Assembly (NCBI GenBank): GCA_035949375.1
Contig: DASZIG010000030.1
Span: forward strand, 1 to 64,000
Direction: 5' to 3'
From: Gp13-AA77 sp035949375
GTDB taxonomy: Bacteria; Acidobacteriota; Terriglobia; UBA7540
Length of the DNA stretch: 64,000 nt
Under the pieces are notes generated by a model, which did not search any database, had not been told where the DNA came from, and saw only the letters and a list, made by a program, of their open reading frames with translations. Position 1 is the first letter of the stretch. Every line of letters begins with the position of its first letter. Shown here in pieces: positions 24,026-32,181 of this stretch. The translations under genes were made by a program, and so were the position numbers.

Positions 24026-26440
24026 ATGTCGAGCCTGATTGAGGATCTTCGTTACGGGCTCCGGATGCTCACCAAGAGCCCCGGCTTCACCGCCGTGACC
24101 GTGCTGACGCTCGCGCTTGGCATCGGCGCCACTACAGCGATCTTCTCCGTCGTGGACGCCGTCCTACTGCGACCGTTGCCTTATCAGAATTCCAGCCAGC
24201 TCGTGGTGCTGCGCGAGAAGACCCGGCGGGTTGGTGAAGTTTCGGTCTCCTATCCCGATTTTCTTGACTGGCGGCAGCAAAGCCGCAGCTTCTCCGCAAT
24301 GGCTGCCGCGAACAACGTCGGCTTCAATCTTGCGGGCGTAACGCAGCCCGAGAACATTGCGGGCTACGCTGTTTCGCCGAACTTCCTTTCGATGCTGGGC
24401 GTGAAGCCTCTTCTGGGCCGCGATTTCCTGGCTGCCGAGGAAGAGGCCGGCACTGCGCCCGTGGCGGTCGTCAGCTACCGCTTGTGGCAGTCGCACCTCG
24501 GGTCGGATCCGCAGGTTGTGGGCCGGGGCATCACCCTGGATGGCCACAGCTACACCATCGTGGGTGTTCTCCCGCCTTCCTTTCGGTTTCTCCAGGATAC
24601 CGATGTCATCGTCCCGATCGGCGTGGTCGTCAAAAACTTAATGGCGCGAGGCGGCCGGGGCGATATGGACGTGGTCGCGCGCCTGGCGTCCGGCGTGACC
24701 TTTGCCAGGGCTGCCGCGGAGATGGACACCATCGCGGCGCGCCTCGCCCACGAGTATCCGCTCGAAGACAGCGGTGTGGGCGTGAGTATGACCTCAATCC
24801 GGGATGCCTTCGTGGGCGATGCGCGCCAGGCGCTCATGGTCCTCTTCACCGCGGTGCTCTCTGTTCTTCTGATCGCCTGCGTTAACGTGGCCAATCTCTT
24901 CCTGGTGCGAGGAGCAGCCCGGGCGAAGGAGATTGCGCTCCGCCTGGCTTTTGGTGCGAGCCGCTGGCGTGTGGTTCGTCAGATGCTCACCGAGAGCATC
25001 TTGTTCGCCGCGCTGGGCGGCGGACTGGGAGTAACCGTGGGGGCTTGGGGCTTGAGCAGCCTGAGGCGGTTTCTCCCCTCCGGGGCGTTTACGGGCATGG
25101 ACGTTCGAATCGACCGCGGCGTGCTGCTGTTCGCGGCGGTCCTGGTAACCCTGGTTGCTTTCGCCTTCGGCCTCGTGCCCGCGTGGCAGGTGACACGGCC
25201 GGATGTGCAGGAAGCCCTTAAAGAAGGCGGCCGGAACTCAACCGCCGGCGCCGGACAGCATCGCCTGCGCAGCGTTCTGGTGATTGCCGAGACATCCCTG
25301 GCGCTCGTCCTTTTGATCGGCGCCGGGCTGATGATGAAGAGCCTTTACCGCCTCCTTCAGGTGAATCCCGGCTTCCGGTCTGAGTCCGTGACCCAGATGG
25401 AAATGAATCTCCGTTCGGCGCAGTATTCGAAAGACCCCGCGGTTCGCAATTTCTGGCAGCAGGTCCTGGACCGCGTACGGGTGCTGCCGGGGGTGCAAGC
25501 GGCGGCAGTCGGAACCAATATTCCCCTGACCGGAAATCACGATCGCGGCGACGTCACAATCGAAGGGCAGCCGCTGCCCGGTCCTGGCGAGTTCCCCCAT
25601 CCGGACTTTCATTCCATCAGTCCGGACTTCCTCCGCGCACTCGGCGTGCCGCTGCTCGGCGGACGAGACTTCACGGAGGGAGACAACGAGAATGCTCCGC
25701 TGGTGGCGCTGGTCAACTCGAGCATGGCGCACCGTTTCTGGCCCGGACAGGATCCCGTCGGCAAGCGCTTTCTGCTCGGACACCCGGGCCTGGACACTAA
25801 GTGGGTGACGGTGGCCGGCGTGGTCAGTGACACCAAGCTCTACGGGCTTGAGAATCCTTCAAGACTCGAGATCTACCTGCCCTTCCGGCAAGAAACTCCC
25901 AACGATATGAACCTGGTCGTGCGCTCCACCACCGACACGGCGAGCCTCATGCCGGCCATTCGCGCGGCGGTGGCGGCGGTGGATAAAGATCAGCCCGTCT
26001 TCGGCGTCGAGACCATGAAGCAACTCGTGGCCGATTCCCTTTCCACACGCCGCGCGACGTTCGTTCTGCTGGGCCTGTTCAGCGCCCTGGCCCTCGTCCT
26101 TGCCGGCATCGGTATTTACGGTGTGATGGCTTATAGCGTCGCGCAGCGAACTTACGAAATCGGCATTCGCATCGCGGTCGGCGCGCAGCACAAAGACGTG
26201 CTCAGGCTGGTGCTGGGAGAGGGAGCTCGCCTGGCGGTCTGGGGCCTCGGTCTTGGCCTCGTCGCGTCCCTGGGACTAACAAGCTTGCTGTCGAGTTTGC
26301 TCTTCGAGGTGCGCGCGAGCGACCCGCTCACCTACGCGGGCGTTTCCGGTGTGCTGACTTTGGTTGCCGTGGTCGCTTGTTACGTGCCGGCACGACGCGC
26401 GATGCGCGTCGACCCGATGGTCGCCTTGCGCTATGAGTGA
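24026..26440 (+). CDS. ADOP permease 1 (FtsX/MacB-like double permease)
   Basis: This 804-residue integral membrane protein is made of two MacB-like halves in one chain. An N-terminal amphipathic start (LRYGLRMLTKSPGFTAVTVL) leads into membrane helix 1 with the signature ALGIGATTAIFSVV. A MacB_PCD periplasmic domain follows (about 45-250), then a three-helix FtsX block (about 267-350). The second half has its own helix (about 412-432, LALVLLIGAGLMM), a second periplasmic domain and a closing FtsX block (about 675-760), ending DPMVALRYE. The gene has no ATPase, as expected for acidobacterial duplicated orphan permeases, which are presumed to couple mechanically to a separate MacB/LolD-type ATPase. 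The ATG follows GGAG at 7 nt. Substrate unknown; peptides, lipids or antimicrobials are typical for the superfamily. Confidence 0.92.
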   Translation: MSSLIEDLRYGLRMLTKSPGFTAVTVLTLALGIGATTAIFSVVDAVLLRPLPYQNSSQLVVLREKTRRVGEVSVSYPDFLDWRQQSRSFSAMAAANNVGFNLAGVTQPENIAGYAVSPNFLSMLGVKPLLGRDFLAAEEEAGTAPVAVVSYRLWQSHLGSDPQVVGRGITLDGHSYTIVGVLPPSFRFLQDTDVIVPIGVVVKNLMARGGRGDMDVVARLASGVTFARAAAEMDTIAARLAHEYPLEDSGVGVSMTSIRDAFVGDARQALMVLFTAVLSVLLIACVNVANLFLVRGAARAKEIALRLAFGASRWRVVRQMLTESILFAALGGGLGVTVGAWGLSSLRRFLPSGAFTGMDVRIDRGVLLFAAVLVTLVAFAFGLVPAWQVTRPDVQEALKEGGRNSTAGAGQHRLRSVLVIAETSLALVLLIGAGLMMKSLYRLLQVNPGFRSESVTQMEMNLRSAQYSKDPAVRNFWQQVLDRVRVLPGVQAAAVGTNIPLTGNHDRGDVTIEGQPLPGPGEFPHPDFHSISPDFLRALGVPLLGGRDFTEGDNENAPLVALVNSSMAHRFWPGQDPVGKRFLLGHPGLDTKWVTVAGVVSDTKLYGLENPSRLEIYLPFRQETPNDMNLVVRSTTDTASLMPAIRAAVAAVDKDQPVFGVETMKQLVADSLSTRRATFVLLGLFSALALVLAGIGIYGVMAYSVAQRTYEIGIRIAVGAQHKDVLRLVLGEGARLAVWGLGLGLVASLGLTSLLSSLLFEVRASDPLTYAGVSGVLTLVAVVACYVPARRAMRVDPMVALRYE

Positions 26441-26445
26441 CAGGG

Positions 26446-26474
26446 ATTGATCCATTCAGTCAGTGAGTCGATCC
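26446..26474 (+). repeat. ADOP-linked intergenic element before permease 2 (degenerate)
   Basis: The interval carries the words TTGATCC, CAGTGAGTC and GATC in the order seen in the other elements, but the symmetry is weak (TCA-N5-TGA core, outer GATC pair). It is included because it occupies the same position, a few nt after one permease stop codon and shortly before the next start. Confidence 0.4.
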
Positions 26475-26493
26475 CCGCTTTGAGGCACAGTTC

Positions 26494-28995
26494 ATGGCCA
26501 GTGTGATTGCCGATTTTCGTTACGGCCTTCGAATGCTGAGGAAGAATCCCGGCTTCACCGCGGTCGCGGTGTTGAGCCTGGCACTCGGTGTCGGCGCCAA
26601 TACCGCGATCTTCTCGCTGCTCGATCAGGTCATGTTGCGGCTGCTGCCGGTGTCGCATCCCGAGCAACTGGTGATCCTGCGATCCCCGGGCCCAGTGCAT
26701 GGCCACACCTGGAGCGACACCGAAGACGGACAGTCATTCTCCTTTCCCATGTACAAGGCCCTGCGCGAGGGCAACGGCGTGTTCAGCGGCCTGTTGGGCT
26801 GCTACCCCACTGAAGCCAGCGTGACCTATCGCAAGGAGACGGAGCAGGTAGACGCCGAGCTCGTGTCGGGGAATTTCTTTGAGGTGCTGGGCGTGGGCCC
26901 GGCGCTCGGCCGCATGTTCAGCCTGGACGACGACCGCGTGCAGGGCGCGCATCCGGTCGTGGTGTTGAGCTACGCTTACTGGCAGCGGCGCTTCGGCGGC
27001 GATCCTTCCATCCTGAATCAAGCAGTGCTCGTCAACGCGCAGCCCATGACCGTGGTGGGCGTCGTCCGGCGCGGATTCACAGGGGCGCAAGCAGGACAGG
27101 CCCCGGATGTCTTTCTGCCCCTGATGATGAAGGCGGTGATCACTCCGGGGTGGAACGCCTTGGACGATTGGAATGACTACTGGCTCCCGGTGCTCGGAAG
27201 GTTGAAGCCGGGCACGGCCATGCACGGCGCCGAAGCCGGCCTTCAGGGCCTCTATCACGGACTGCTGGAGCAGCAAGCTTCAGCCCAATCGCACTGGTCC
27301 GGGGGCGAGCGGCAGCGGTTTGTGAACCGCAAGCTGCTGTTGAAACCGGGCGGCCACGGGCGCGACGTGCTCGCGCAGGACGCCGGCACGCCCGTGGTGG
27401 CCCTGTTCGTAATGGTGGGGCTGGTGCTCCTGATGGTGTGCACCAATCTCGCCAACCTGCTGCTGGCGCGTGGAGCGGCGCGGCAGCGCGAATTGGCCGT
27501 GCGCCTGGCGCTCGGAGCCAGCCGCCGGCGGCTGATCAGCCAACTTCTGGCCGAGAGCCTGGTCTGCGCGCTCGCCGGGGGCCTCATCGGACTACCCGTC
27601 GCCGCCTGGACGCTCAAGACGCTGGTTTCGAGGATCGTGGCCGGCGCAGGCATCCAGGGTCTTTCGCCGCAGGTTGATTTGCGCGTACTGGTCTTCAACT
27701 TCGCGCTCGCCCTCGTGGCCGGCGTCATCTTCGGACTCGCGCCGGCCTTCCGGGCTACCCGAACCGACGTCAACTCCACGCTGAAGAATCAGTCCGGAGC
27801 CTCCGTGGCGCCGGCGCAAGTCCGTTTTCGCAAGGCGATGGTGACCGCCCAGGTGGCACTCACGGTGCTGCTACTCGTAGGCGCGGGCTTGTTCACGCGC
27901 ACGTTATGGAACCTGCGCCACCTGGATTTGGGCATCCGGCCGGACCATCTGATTTCCTTCGACATCGCTCCGGCGCTCAATGGATACACGCCAGACCAGA
28001 CGCGGGCGCTGTGCGATCGTCTGCGAGAAGCGCTCGCCGCCTTGCCCGGGGTCCGGTCGGCCAGCGGCGCGGAGATCGCCGCGCTCACCAACAGCGACTC
28101 GAGCTCAAACATCACCGTGCCGGGCGCGCCTCCGCTTCACGGCGATCAGAACGATGTCCGCACGGACCAGGTGGCTCCCGGCTACTTCTCTACGCTCGGG
28201 ATTCCCCTGATCACAGGTCGGGAGTTTGCGTCGTCCGACGGCCCGCAAGAACCCAAAGTGGCCATCGTGAACGAAGCCATGGTGCGGCGATTCTTTCCGA
28301 GGGGCGACGCACTGGGGAAACGCTTTGCCATCGGTGGCGGAGACGTCAAGCCCGACATCGAGATCGTGGGCGTCGTGCAAGACGCCAAGAATGCGGAAAT
28401 CCGCGAAGGCAAGGTTCCGTACGTCTATCTACCTTACGACCAGGACCCCACGCTCGGCCATTTGACGTTTTACGTTCGCACCTTCCAGGACCCGATCGCC
28501 CTTGCGCCGGAGCTGCGCAAGACGGTCCAGCAGTTTGACGCCAACTTGCCGGCACCCAATCTCAACACCATGGAAGGGACGATCGACCAGGACCTTTTTG
28601 CGGAGCGTCTGGTGGCTCAACTCTCGCTCGGCTTCGGCGCGCTGGCGGCGCTGCTCGCGGCCATCGGAATTTACGGTGTACTGGCCTATACGGTGGTGCA
28701 GCGCACGCGCGAAATCGGCATCCGCGTGGCCCTGGGTGCGCGGCCGGGCGAAGTGCAGCGCCTGGTCTACCGCGAATTGGGTCCGATGCTGGCGGGAGGG
28801 CTGGCGCTGGGACTGCCCGTGGCTTATGCGCTGGCACGCGTGGTGGAGTCCCTGCTCTACGGAATCAAGGCCGGTGATCTCCCGGTGTACGCAACCGTGC
28901 TGATCCTGGTGGCGGCGGCCGCGGGTCTGGCCAGCTTCATTCCCGCGCGCCGGGCCACGAATGTGGATCCCATGGTGGCGCTGAGATACGAGTAA
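26494..28995 (+). CDS. ADOP permease 2
   Basis: The protein has 833 residues, the same two-half layout as permease 1 but about 30 residues longer, mainly in the first periplasmic domain, which begins LLPVSHPEQLVILRSPGPVH and lacks the RPLPY motif usual after helix 1. First FtsX block about 302-385 (LLMVCTNLANLLLARGAARQ), second-half helix near 446-468, last FtsX block about 711-800; the end is NVDPMVALRYE. GAGG lies 8 nt before ATG 26494. The gap from permease 1 is only 53 nt, so read-through is likely. The different lead-in after helix 1 places it in a separate subgroup from permeases 1, 6, 7, 8 and 9. Confidence 0.92.
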   Translation: MASVIADFRYGLRMLRKNPGFTAVAVLSLALGVGANTAIFSLLDQVMLRLLPVSHPEQLVILRSPGPVHGHTWSDTEDGQSFSFPMYKALREGNGVFSGLLGCYPTEASVTYRKETEQVDAELVSGNFFEVLGVGPALGRMFSLDDDRVQGAHPVVVLSYAYWQRRFGGDPSILNQAVLVNAQPMTVVGVVRRGFTGAQAGQAPDVFLPLMMKAVITPGWNALDDWNDYWLPVLGRLKPGTAMHGAEAGLQGLYHGLLEQQASAQSHWSGGERQRFVNRKLLLKPGGHGRDVLAQDAGTPVVALFVMVGLVLLMVCTNLANLLLARGAARQRELAVRLALGASRRRLISQLLAESLVCALAGGLIGLPVAAWTLKTLVSRIVAGAGIQGLSPQVDLRVLVFNFALALVAGVIFGLAPAFRATRTDVNSTLKNQSGASVAPAQVRFRKAMVTAQVALTVLLLVGAGLFTRTLWNLRHLDLGIRPDHLISFDIAPALNGYTPDQTRALCDRLREALAALPGVRSASGAEIAALTNSDSSSNITVPGAPPLHGDQNDVRTDQVAPGYFSTLGIPLITGREFASSDGPQEPKVAIVNEAMVRRFFPRGDALGKRFAIGGGDVKPDIEIVGVVQDAKNAEIREGKVPYVYLPYDQDPTLGHLTFYVRTFQDPIALAPELRKTVQQFDANLPAPNLNTMEGTIDQDLFAERLVAQLSLGFGALAALLAAIGIYGVLAYTVVQRTREIGIRVALGARPGEVQRLVYRELGPMLAGGLALGLPVAYALARVVESLLYGIKAGDLPVYATVLILVAAAAGLASFIPARRATNVDPMVALRYE

Positions 28996-29010
28996 AGAAA
29001 ATTGATGCAT

Positions 29011-29025
29011 TGGCTCATTGAGCCA
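29011..29025 (+). repeat. ADOP-linked palindrome before the deleted permease
   Basis: TGGCTCATTGAGCCA is a perfect 15-bp palindrome with a single central base. It lies in a TTGATGC...CATTGAAATCAGTGAG context similar to the other cluster elements. It sits between permease 2 and the deletion scar at 29063-29111, the position expected if the scar was once a permease gene. Confidence 0.6.
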
Positions 29026-29062
29026 TTGAAATCAGTGAGTGGATTTCTGACGCTGGGAGCCT

Positions 29063-29111
29063 ATGACGACAGTAGCTGCCGATCTGCGCGGTCGCGCTGC
29101 GCTATGAGTGA
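29063..29111 (+). pseudogene. Deletion scar of an ADOP permease gene (first and last codons only)
   Basis: ATG 29063 begins MTTVAADLR, the normal start of these permeases (compare MTTVTADFR in permease 6). It is followed one base out of frame by GTCGCGCTGCGCTATGAGTGA (29091 to 29111 minus nothing else), encoding VALRYE-stop, the normal end. About 2.4 kb of body is missing. CTGCGC occurs near both ends of these genes and may have mediated the deletion. The context (palindrome before, next gene after) is preserved. Confidence 0.7.
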
Positions 29112-29146
29112 GCTTATATCTTGCCGGAGGGAAAAAGGGAGGGACT

Positions 29147-29590
29147 ATGCCGAAGCAGGAACACTTACGTGAGCTGGTTGCGGGTGAACTCGATCCCGAA
29201 CACCTGAAACGGCGGGTGGCGGAGGGCTGGCAACTGGTGGCAGTGGAGTGGCAACGCGACGCCGCGGGCGAGGAGGGCGCCGGCAACGGCTACCGGGAAG
29301 AGGTGCCGTTCGGGATGCAAGTAGCTCAAGACTGCTTCCACTTGGTCGACAATCCGCGGGAACGGGAAGCCTTGGTCTTGATGATGGACCTCATCGTTCA
29401 AGACCATCCCTTGTCGCACGTGGCGCGCGAGTTGAACCTCAGGGGGTTCCGGACACGCGAAGGCGTGCAATGGACCCAGGTGTCGGTGTTCAATCTCATG
29501 CCACGCCTGGTGGACGCCGGGCCCCGGATCTTCTCGAGCGAAGAGTGGGATGCAAGAAGGAAACGGCTGTCCAGGGCGGTCGCCGGTTAG
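29147..29590 (+). CDS. Small recombinase-like helix-turn-helix protein
   Basis: Starting at ATG 29147 (GGGAGGG 3 nt upstream; an earlier GTG/ATG at 29108 overlaps the scar), the protein has 147 residues. The first half, PKQEHLRELVAGELDPEHLK then GWQLVAVEWQRD, is a compact alpha/beta segment of unknown function. The second half, DLIVQDHPLSHVARELNLRG then FRTREGVQWTQVSVFNLMPR, resembles the recombinase-type DNA-binding domain of serine recombinases, without any catalytic domain. I see no active-site Ser motif, so it is more likely a regulator or accessory DNA-binding protein. It lies inside the permease array where a permease was deleted, which is unexpected for an unrelated gene. Confidence 0.65.
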   Translation: MPKQEHLRELVAGELDPEHLKRRVAEGWQLVAVEWQRDAAGEEGAGNGYREEVPFGMQVAQDCFHLVDNPREREALVLMMDLIVQDHPLSHVARELNLRGFRTREGVQWTQVSVFNLMPRLVDAGPRIFSSEEWDARRKRLSRAVAG

Positions 29591-29641
29591 TGAGCTGTGG
29601 GCAGTGAGTAGCGGGTCAGACGACTGAAACGTAATTCTCGA

Positions 29642-29687
29642 TCGAAACTGGCTCACTGAATCCGTGCGTCAATGAGCCAGTTTTCGA
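29642..29687 (+). repeat. ADOP-linked inverted repeat before permease 3
   Basis: AAACTGGCTCA (29645-29655) pairs perfectly with TGAGCCAGTTT (29673-29683); with one bulge the pairing extends outwards through TCG/CGA. The loop holds CTGAATC and GTCAA words shared with the element before permease 8. The right arm ends just before the start codon region of permease 3, so the hairpin could affect translation. Confidence 0.65.
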
Positions 29688-29702
29688 CAGGTGGGCGATA
29701 CC

Positions 29703-32132
29703 GTGTTCGCTCTGATTAAGGACGTTCGTTTCGGCCTTCGCACCCTGGCCAAGAGCCCGGGATTCGCCGCCATTGCCATTCTCACTCTGGCGCTCGGGAT
29801 TGGCGCGAATACAGCCATCTTCAGCGTCGTGAACGGATTGCTGCTGCATCCCGCCGGAATCGGGAATTCCGACCGGCTGGTCGCCATCCGGGTGAAATAC
29901 GACAAGTTGAATCTGCCGAACATCGGCGTTTCGGTCCCGGACTACGCCGACATTCGCGACCGCAAGGATACGTTCAGCTCGGCGGCGCTGGTCGACGAGC
30001 GCGACTACAACTACACCGGCGGGGAGTGGCCGGAGCGGTTGCTCGGAGCAGCCGTGTCCTGGCAGTGGTTCAACGTGTTCGAAGCGAAGCCAATTCTCGG
30101 CCGCGTGTTCCGGCCCGAGGAAGACCAGCCGAATGCCAATCACGAGATCGTGTTGGGTTACGCTCTGTGGAAGCGGCTCTTCGGCGGCGACCCCTCGATC
30201 GTCGGCAAGTCTGTTCAATTGAACCAGGAGTCGTATCAGGTCGTCGGTGTCATGGGACGCACGTTCACATGGCCGGACCGGGCTGATCTCTGGACGCCGA
30301 TCGGTCTCGCGCCATCAGAGTTCGCCGCGGGCAACAGGTTCAACGAAAGCTACATGGCGTTCGCCGCCATGAAGCCAGGAGTCAAGTTTTCACAGGCAAG
30401 CGCGCTCGCGCAATTAATCACGCGGCAGGACATCGAGCACGATCGCAACGGGGCGTATGCCAGAGATGCGGGCTGGGGTATCTTCATCATGCCGCTGACG
30501 GAATTCGTCTTTGGCGACCTGCGCGCGCCGCTCTTCATTCTGCTGGGTGCGGTGGCCTTCGTGCTTCTCATCGCATGCTCGAATATCGCCGGCCTTACGC
30601 TGGCCAAGGCCACCTCGCGCGCGCGGGAATTCGCCATCCGGGCGGCCTTGGGCGCGGGCCGGTGGAAACTGATCCGCCAGGCGCTGGCCGAGAGCCTGCT
30701 GCTCGCGGGCGTCGCGGTGTTGCTCGCTCTGGCGGTGGCTTCGCTGGGTATCAAGGCTCTGTTGGCAATCGCTCCACAGGACATGGTCCAGGGCCTGAGT
30801 ATTCGCATGGACGTCTACGTCCTTCTGTTCACGATCGGCGTCGGGGTGCTGGCCGGCGTGATTTCGGGAGTGGCTCCCGCCTGGTTCGCGTCCCGCACCG
30901 ATCCCCAGGCTACTCTGAAGGAAGGCGGTTGGTCGGACGTGGCCAGTCCCGGGCGTCGACGCTTGCGGGGCGCACTGGTCTCGGGCGAACTGGCCCTGGC
31001 GCTCGTTTTACTGGTGGGCACCGGCCTCTTCCTGAAGAGCCTCTCCCGAACCGAACAAGTGAATCCCGGGTTTGAGCCGCACGGCGTAATGACCGGCGCC
31101 CTGGCTCTTCCCGCAAGCGAATACAAGGCGCAAGACAAACAGAGCGCCTTTTTCCGCGCTGTCCTGGACCGTTTGTCCTCGAGTCCCGGCGTTTCTTCCG
31201 CGGCCCTGGCCGTTCCTCTGCCGTTCAGCGGCGGGAACTGGGGAGGATCGTTCGAAATCGAAGGACGCCTGCCAGGTCCCGGCGACCCCGGGCCGCACGC
31301 TAATCAGCGTTACGTGACCGCCGGCTATTTCGCCACTATGGGGATTCCGCTGCGCGAAGGCCGCTATTTCACGGACGACGACCGCAAGGGGACCGAGCTC
31401 GTAGCGCTCATTGACGACAATCTGGCGCGGCAATACTGGCCGGGTCAGAATCCCGTCGGGCAGCGCGTCCGCCGAGGTCACCAGGCTCCGTGGGAAACTA
31501 TCGTGGGCGTGGTGGCGCACGTCAAACACAGTGCGCTGGTCGGTGATTCGGACAAAGGTGTGTTTTACCACCCCCTGCTTCAGACGCCGAGCCCGTACCT
31601 GTTTGTGGTCGCGAAGACGCCGGGCAACGCTGCCAGTCTCGCGGGCCCCATACGTGAAGCCGTTCGTTCTGTAGACAGTGGCCAGCCGGTTCATGAGCTC
31701 AAAACGATGGACCAGCGCATCGCAGAGTCCCTCGGTCCGCGGCGCTTTGCAGTTACGCTGCTCGGGATATTCGCCGGACTGTCGTTGCTTATGGCGGGGC
31801 TCGGACTTTATGCGCTGGTCAGCTACACCGTGGCGCAGCGCACGCACGAAATCGGCATCCGCATGTCGCTTGGAGCGCAGCGGGACGAGGTGCTGGCGCT
31901 CGTGATCGGCTACGCCATGAAACTGGCCGGGCTCGGCGTCGCGCTTGGCGCGGTGGTCGCCTTTGCTCTGGCGCGTTTCCTGTCGAGTCAGCTCTTTGGA
32001 GTGGGCGCCTTTGATCCCGGGACGTTCGGCTTGATGGGACTCGGCCTTGCCCTGACCGCCGTTGCAGCCAGCTACGTTCCGGCCCGGCGAGCCACGAGAG
32101 TCGACCCGATGGTGGCACTGAGGTACGAGTGA
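29703..32132 (+). CDS. ADOP permease 3
   Basis: The protein has about 809 residues from GTG 29703, chosen because AGGTGG lies 8 nt upstream; GTG 29691 is in frame and overlaps that site. After helix 1 (ALGIGANTAIFSVV) it reads LLLHPAGIGNSDRLVAIRVK and KLNLPNIGVS instead of the common RPLPY lead-in, a pattern shared only with permease 5. First FtsX block about 276-360 (LLIACSNIAGLTLAKATSRA), second-half helix about 420-440, last FtsX block about 685-770 (GLYALVSYTVAQRTHEIGIR); the end is RVDPMVALRYE. The matching lead-ins and SNxxGL motif show that permeases 3 and 5 are close paralogues. Confidence 0.9.
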   Translation: MFALIKDVRFGLRTLAKSPGFAAIAILTLALGIGANTAIFSVVNGLLLHPAGIGNSDRLVAIRVKYDKLNLPNIGVSVPDYADIRDRKDTFSSAALVDERDYNYTGGEWPERLLGAAVSWQWFNVFEAKPILGRVFRPEEDQPNANHEIVLGYALWKRLFGGDPSIVGKSVQLNQESYQVVGVMGRTFTWPDRADLWTPIGLAPSEFAAGNRFNESYMAFAAMKPGVKFSQASALAQLITRQDIEHDRNGAYARDAGWGIFIMPLTEFVFGDLRAPLFILLGAVAFVLLIACSNIAGLTLAKATSRAREFAIRAALGAGRWKLIRQALAESLLLAGVAVLLALAVASLGIKALLAIAPQDMVQGLSIRMDVYVLLFTIGVGVLAGVISGVAPAWFASRTDPQATLKEGGWSDVASPGRRRLRGALVSGELALALVLLVGTGLFLKSLSRTEQVNPGFEPHGVMTGALALPASEYKAQDKQSAFFRAVLDRLSSSPGVSSAALAVPLPFSGGNWGGSFEIEGRLPGPGDPGPHANQRYVTAGYFATMGIPLREGRYFTDDDRKGTELVALIDDNLARQYWPGQNPVGQRVRRGHQAPWETIVGVVAHVKHSALVGDSDKGVFYHPLLQTPSPYLFVVAKTPGNAASLAGPIREAVRSVDSGQPVHELKTMDQRIAESLGPRRFAVTLLGIFAGLSLLMAGLGLYALVSYTVAQRTHEIGIRMSLGAQRDEVLALVIGYAMKLAGLGVALGAVVAFALARFLSSQLFGVGAFDPGTFGLMGLGLALTAVAASYVPARRATRVDPMVALRYE

Positions 32133-32140
32133 TGCTGCAT

Positions 32141-32160
32141 GAATCGTCAATCGGCGATTC
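32141..32160 (+). repeat. ADOP-linked inverted repeat before permease 4
   Basis: GAATCG (32141-32146) and CGATTC (32155-32160) form a perfect 6-bp dyad with an 8-nt loop, 21 nt before the start codon of permease 4. The arms are the GATTC/GAATC words of the other elements in the opposite order. Confidence 0.5.
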
Positions 32161-32181
32161 CTCCGGCTCGGAGTCGCGCCA

